7,154 nucleotides of DNA from Sphingomonadales bacterium. Its GTDB lineage: Bacteria; Pseudomonadota; Alphaproteobacteria; Sphingomonadales; Sphingomonadaceae. The notes below the pieces were generated by a model, which saw nothing but the letters and a program-made list of their open reading frames with translations, ran no database searches and was not told where the DNA came from. A program made the position numbers and the translations under genes. The stretch lies in contig JAFKLV010000084.1 in the NCBI GenBank assembly GCA_017304125.1, positions 1-7,154 on the forward strand, read 5' to 3'. Below are positions 4,923 through 7,154 of this stretch, piece after piece. Numbering within the stretch: the first letter of the stretch is position 1; every line of letters begins with the position of its first letter.

Positions 4923-7154
4923 ATGCGGACAATCGAACGGCCCGGGCGACGCGATGTGGCCGGCGGTCGATCGATCGCAGGAAGCCTGTGCATCGCGGTT
5001 CGCATGCTGGCCATTTGCGCGGCGACGATGCTGTTGTCGCTGGCGGGAGCCAGATCGGCCGATGCTCAGTCCTCGACGCCGATCGCCACGATCGCCAGCC
5101 AGGTCGATGGATATGATGCCGCGTTGCGCTCGATAGCGCGAGCCGGGAACGACCCAAGACTTGATGACGCCGCCTTGCGCGAAAAGGTGGCGTCGATCGC
5201 GCCGATCGATGAGGCACTGGACGCGATCGTCGCCGATCTGTCCGCGCGCACAACCGCGATCAACCAGCGACTGGCGGAACTGGGACCAGCACCGGGGCCC
5301 GGCCAACCGCCCGAAGCGGCGGAAATCAGCCAGGAACGCAACCACCTCATCGCGGCCCGCCAGTCCATCGATACCGAAGCCAAACAGGCGCGGGTATTGA
5401 CGGTGGTGACCGACCAGATAACGGAGCGTCTGACGGATCGCCGGCGGGAAATGCTTTCCGCCCGGCTGTGGGCGCGTAGCCGGTCGATCCTCGATCCTCG
5501 CCTGTGGATCGATTTCGCGCACAATCTGCCGCGCGACGCCAGCCGGCTGACCAGCCTCTACAAAATGCAGGCTCGCCAGGTGGTGAGCGCGGCGCCGAGC
5601 ACACTCATCCTCATCAGCTGGATTGCCAGTGTCGCGATTGCCGGGCTTCTGCTCTTTCCCGGTGCCCCATTCCTCCTGAGGCTCGGTGATCGATACGCTG
5701 CCCGGATCGAAACGGCATCGCGGCTGCGCCGATCGCTGCGCGCGCTGTTGATCGTCTGCGTTACCACCGCGCTCCCGCTGATTGCGGGGTGGCTGATCTG
5801 GATCACGCTCGGAGCAGGGGGTGGGCTTACCCCGCAAATGGACGCTGCCCTCGCAAAATTGATCCGCGCGATCGGCTTTGCCGGGCTTGTGTACGGCATC
5901 GGGCGCGCGTTGCTGGCCGCCAATGGGCCGAGCTGGCGGATCGCGCCGATTTCCGACGACCTCGTCAGGAAGCTGCGGCGCTATCCGGTGCTGATCGCGG
6001 CGGCGGTCGGTGTGGCCAATGCCGTTGCCGGATTGAATTCCACCTTCGGCATGTCCTTGTCGACATCGATTGTCACCGACGCGCTGACGGTGCTCGTCGA
6101 GCTGGCGATCATCGGGCGGGTGTTGACGATCGTTGCCAGCAGTCGCGACCCGGCCAGTGCACACAGCGCCGATACCGCCACGCGACGGTCGCAGGTGCCA
6201 TGGGCGATCGCCGCGCTGGCGAGCTGGCTCGGCCTCGTCTGGGCGGTCGGCGCCGCGGTGCTGGGTTATCTTGCGCTGGCGACCTTCCTCGTCCGCGAGA
6301 TGATCTGGAGCGCGACGGTCCTCGCCTGCCTGTTCTTGCTGATCAAATTCGTCGATGACCTTTTCCCGGCCTTGCTGCGGCACGAGAGCCGTGCCGGTCG
6401 CTTCACCGGATCGGTGCTCGGGCTGTCGCGCGGGGCGCTCGACCAGATTGGCATCCTGCTCGCCGGCTTTGCGCGGCTGATCCTGTTGTTGTTCGGCTGG
6501 ACCGCGATCGTCGCCCCGCTGGGCGCGAGCACGAGCGACGTCTTCGGCCGGTTCAGTTCGACCGATCTCGTTCTCCATGTCGGCCCGGTGTCCATCGCGC
6601 CCGGAACGATCGTCGGGGGCATCCTGCTCTTTCTGCTCGGCCTGCTCATCACCCGCGCGATCCGCGGCTGGGTCGAACGGCAATATCTCCCCAGCACGAC
6701 GCTCGATATCGGGGTCCGCACGTCGCTCTCGGCGGCGGTGACTTATCTCGGGGCGTTCTTCGCGATCCTGATTGCGTGCGCCTATCTTGGGGTGAGCCTC
6801 GACCGGATCGCGCTTCTTGCCGGCGCCTTGTCGGTCGGCATCGGATTTGGTCTGCAGGCGGTGATCGGCAATTTCGTATCGGGGCTGATCCTGCTCGCCG
6901 AGCGCCCGGTCAAAGTTGGCGACTGGATCGCGATCGGCGACCTCGAGGGTGACGTGAAGCGGATCAACGTGCGCGCCACCGAGATCGAGATGCGCGACCG
7001 CTCACGCCTGATCGTGCCCAATTCCGAATTGGTCACGAAAACGGTCCGCAATGTGACGCATGGCAAGGCACTGGGCCGGATTCGGATCATTCTCAAGGTC
7101 AATGACGAGGCGGATGTCATCGCCTTGCGCGACCTGTTGATGAGCCATCTGTCG
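4923..7154 (+). CDS. Large mechanosensitive channel, DUF3772 plus MscS domains (C terminus beyond the window)
   Basis: The frame is open from ATG 4923 to the window edge, giving 744 residues; relatives are roughly 800 or more, so a short tail is missing. Residues 1-48 look like a signal peptide with a long basic n-region and likely cleavage after A-D-A before Q49. A periplasmic DUF3772-type helical region (about 55-200) follows, recognisable from LAELGPAP near 118-125, the SQERN stretch, and a later RRREM...LWARSRSILDPRLW segment. Multiple membrane helices run from about 227 to 620. The MscS core is clear: YLGVSLDRIALLAGALSVGI from 621, GFGLQAVIGNFVSG at 641-654, ERPVKVGDWI at 660-669, and VPNSEL at 698-703 in the cytoplasmic beta domain. 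Such inner-membrane channels open under membrane tension and release solutes during hypo-osmotic shock. GGAG (4913-4916), six bases before the ATG, supports the start. Its link to the amidase operon is doubtful. Confidence 0.93.
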   Translation, partial: MRTIERPGRRDVAGGRSIAGSLCIAVRMLAICAATMLLSLAGARSADAQSSTPIATIASQVDGYDAALRSIARAGNDPRLDDAALREKVASIAPIDEALDAIVADLSARTTAINQRLAELGPAPGPGQPPEAAEISQERNHLIAARQSIDTEAKQARVLTVVTDQITERLTDRRREMLSARLWARSRSILDPRLWIDFAHNLPRDASRLTSLYKMQARQVVSAAPSTLILISWIASVAIAGLLLFPGAPFLLRLGDRYAARIETASRLRRSLRALLIVCVTTALPLIAGWLIWITLGAGGGLTPQMDAALAKLIRAIGFAGLVYGIGRALLAANGPSWRIAPISDDLVRKLRRYPVLIAAAVGVANAVAGLNSTFGMSLSTSIVTDALTVLVELAIIGRVLTIVASSRDPASAHSADTATRRSQVPWAIAALASWLGLVWAVGAAVLGYLALATFLVREMIWSATVLACLFLLIKFVDDLFPALLRHESRAGRFTGSVLGLSRGALDQIGILLAGFARLILLLFGWTAIVAPLGASTSDVFGRFSSTDLVLHVGPVSIAPGTIVGGILLFLLGLLITRAIRGWVERQYLPSTTLDIGVRTSLSAAVTYLGAFFAILIACAYLGVSLDRIALLAGALSVGIGFGLQAVIGNFVSGLILLAERPVKVGDWIAIGDLEGDVKRINVRATEIEMRDRSRLIVPNSELVTKTVRNVTHGKALGRIRIILKVNDEADVIALRDLLMSHLS

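Noticed and set aside
4905..6683. Long (592-codon) open frame on the minus strand opposite the channel gene
   Set aside because: It is rich in Arg, Gln, Asp and Pro, shows no recognisable domain, and mirrors a plus-strand gene with clear DUF3772 and MscS motifs. Long antisense open frames are usual in GC-rich genes.

Overview
The window is GC-rich coding DNA, most likely from an alphaproteobacterium of the Sphingomonadales or a close relative. The reasons are a TonB-dependent receptor with an 'EIVVTAQKREERL' TonB-box region, a spinster-type MFS transporter, ATC/GCG/CTG-rich codon use and very tight gene packing. The genus cannot be fixed from this sequence. There are five protein-coding genes, two of them cut by the window edges. 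I see no RNA gene, insertion sequence, integrase, CRISPR array or other mobile element.

Layout. On the minus strand (about 1731 down to 1), a cytoplasmic-looking alpha/beta hydrolase of the COG2819/IroE-like type is followed after 30 bases by a TonB-dependent outer-membrane receptor, of which only the first 276 residues are present. A 167-base divergent intergenic region (1732-1898) holds an AT-rich patch with a 15-base palindrome overlapping a plausible rightward -35 element. On the plus strand, a spinster-like MFS transporter (1899-3305) overlaps an amidase-signature-family amidohydrolase (3302-4738) by four bases (ATGA). After a 184-base gap with a nested inverted repeat comes a large DUF3772-MscS mechanosensitive channel gene (4923 to the window end, 744 residues visible).

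How they may work together. The two divergent pairs (receptor plus esterase; MFS carrier plus amidase) look like a small uptake-and-hydrolysis locus: outer-membrane import, inner-membrane transport, then cleavage of an ester bond and an amide bond. This grouping is inferred from arrangement alone, and the substrate is unknown. The catalytic Lys-Ser-Ser residues of the amidase and the GHSLGG nucleophile elbow of the hydrolase are visible, so both look active, although the amidase has an unusual residue in its oxyanion loop. The MscS-type channel probably belongs to a separate transcription unit concerned with osmotic stress.

Nothing here is clearly a new class of system. The most worthwhile leads are the four-gene divergent cluster with its candidate operator and the amidase active-site variation.
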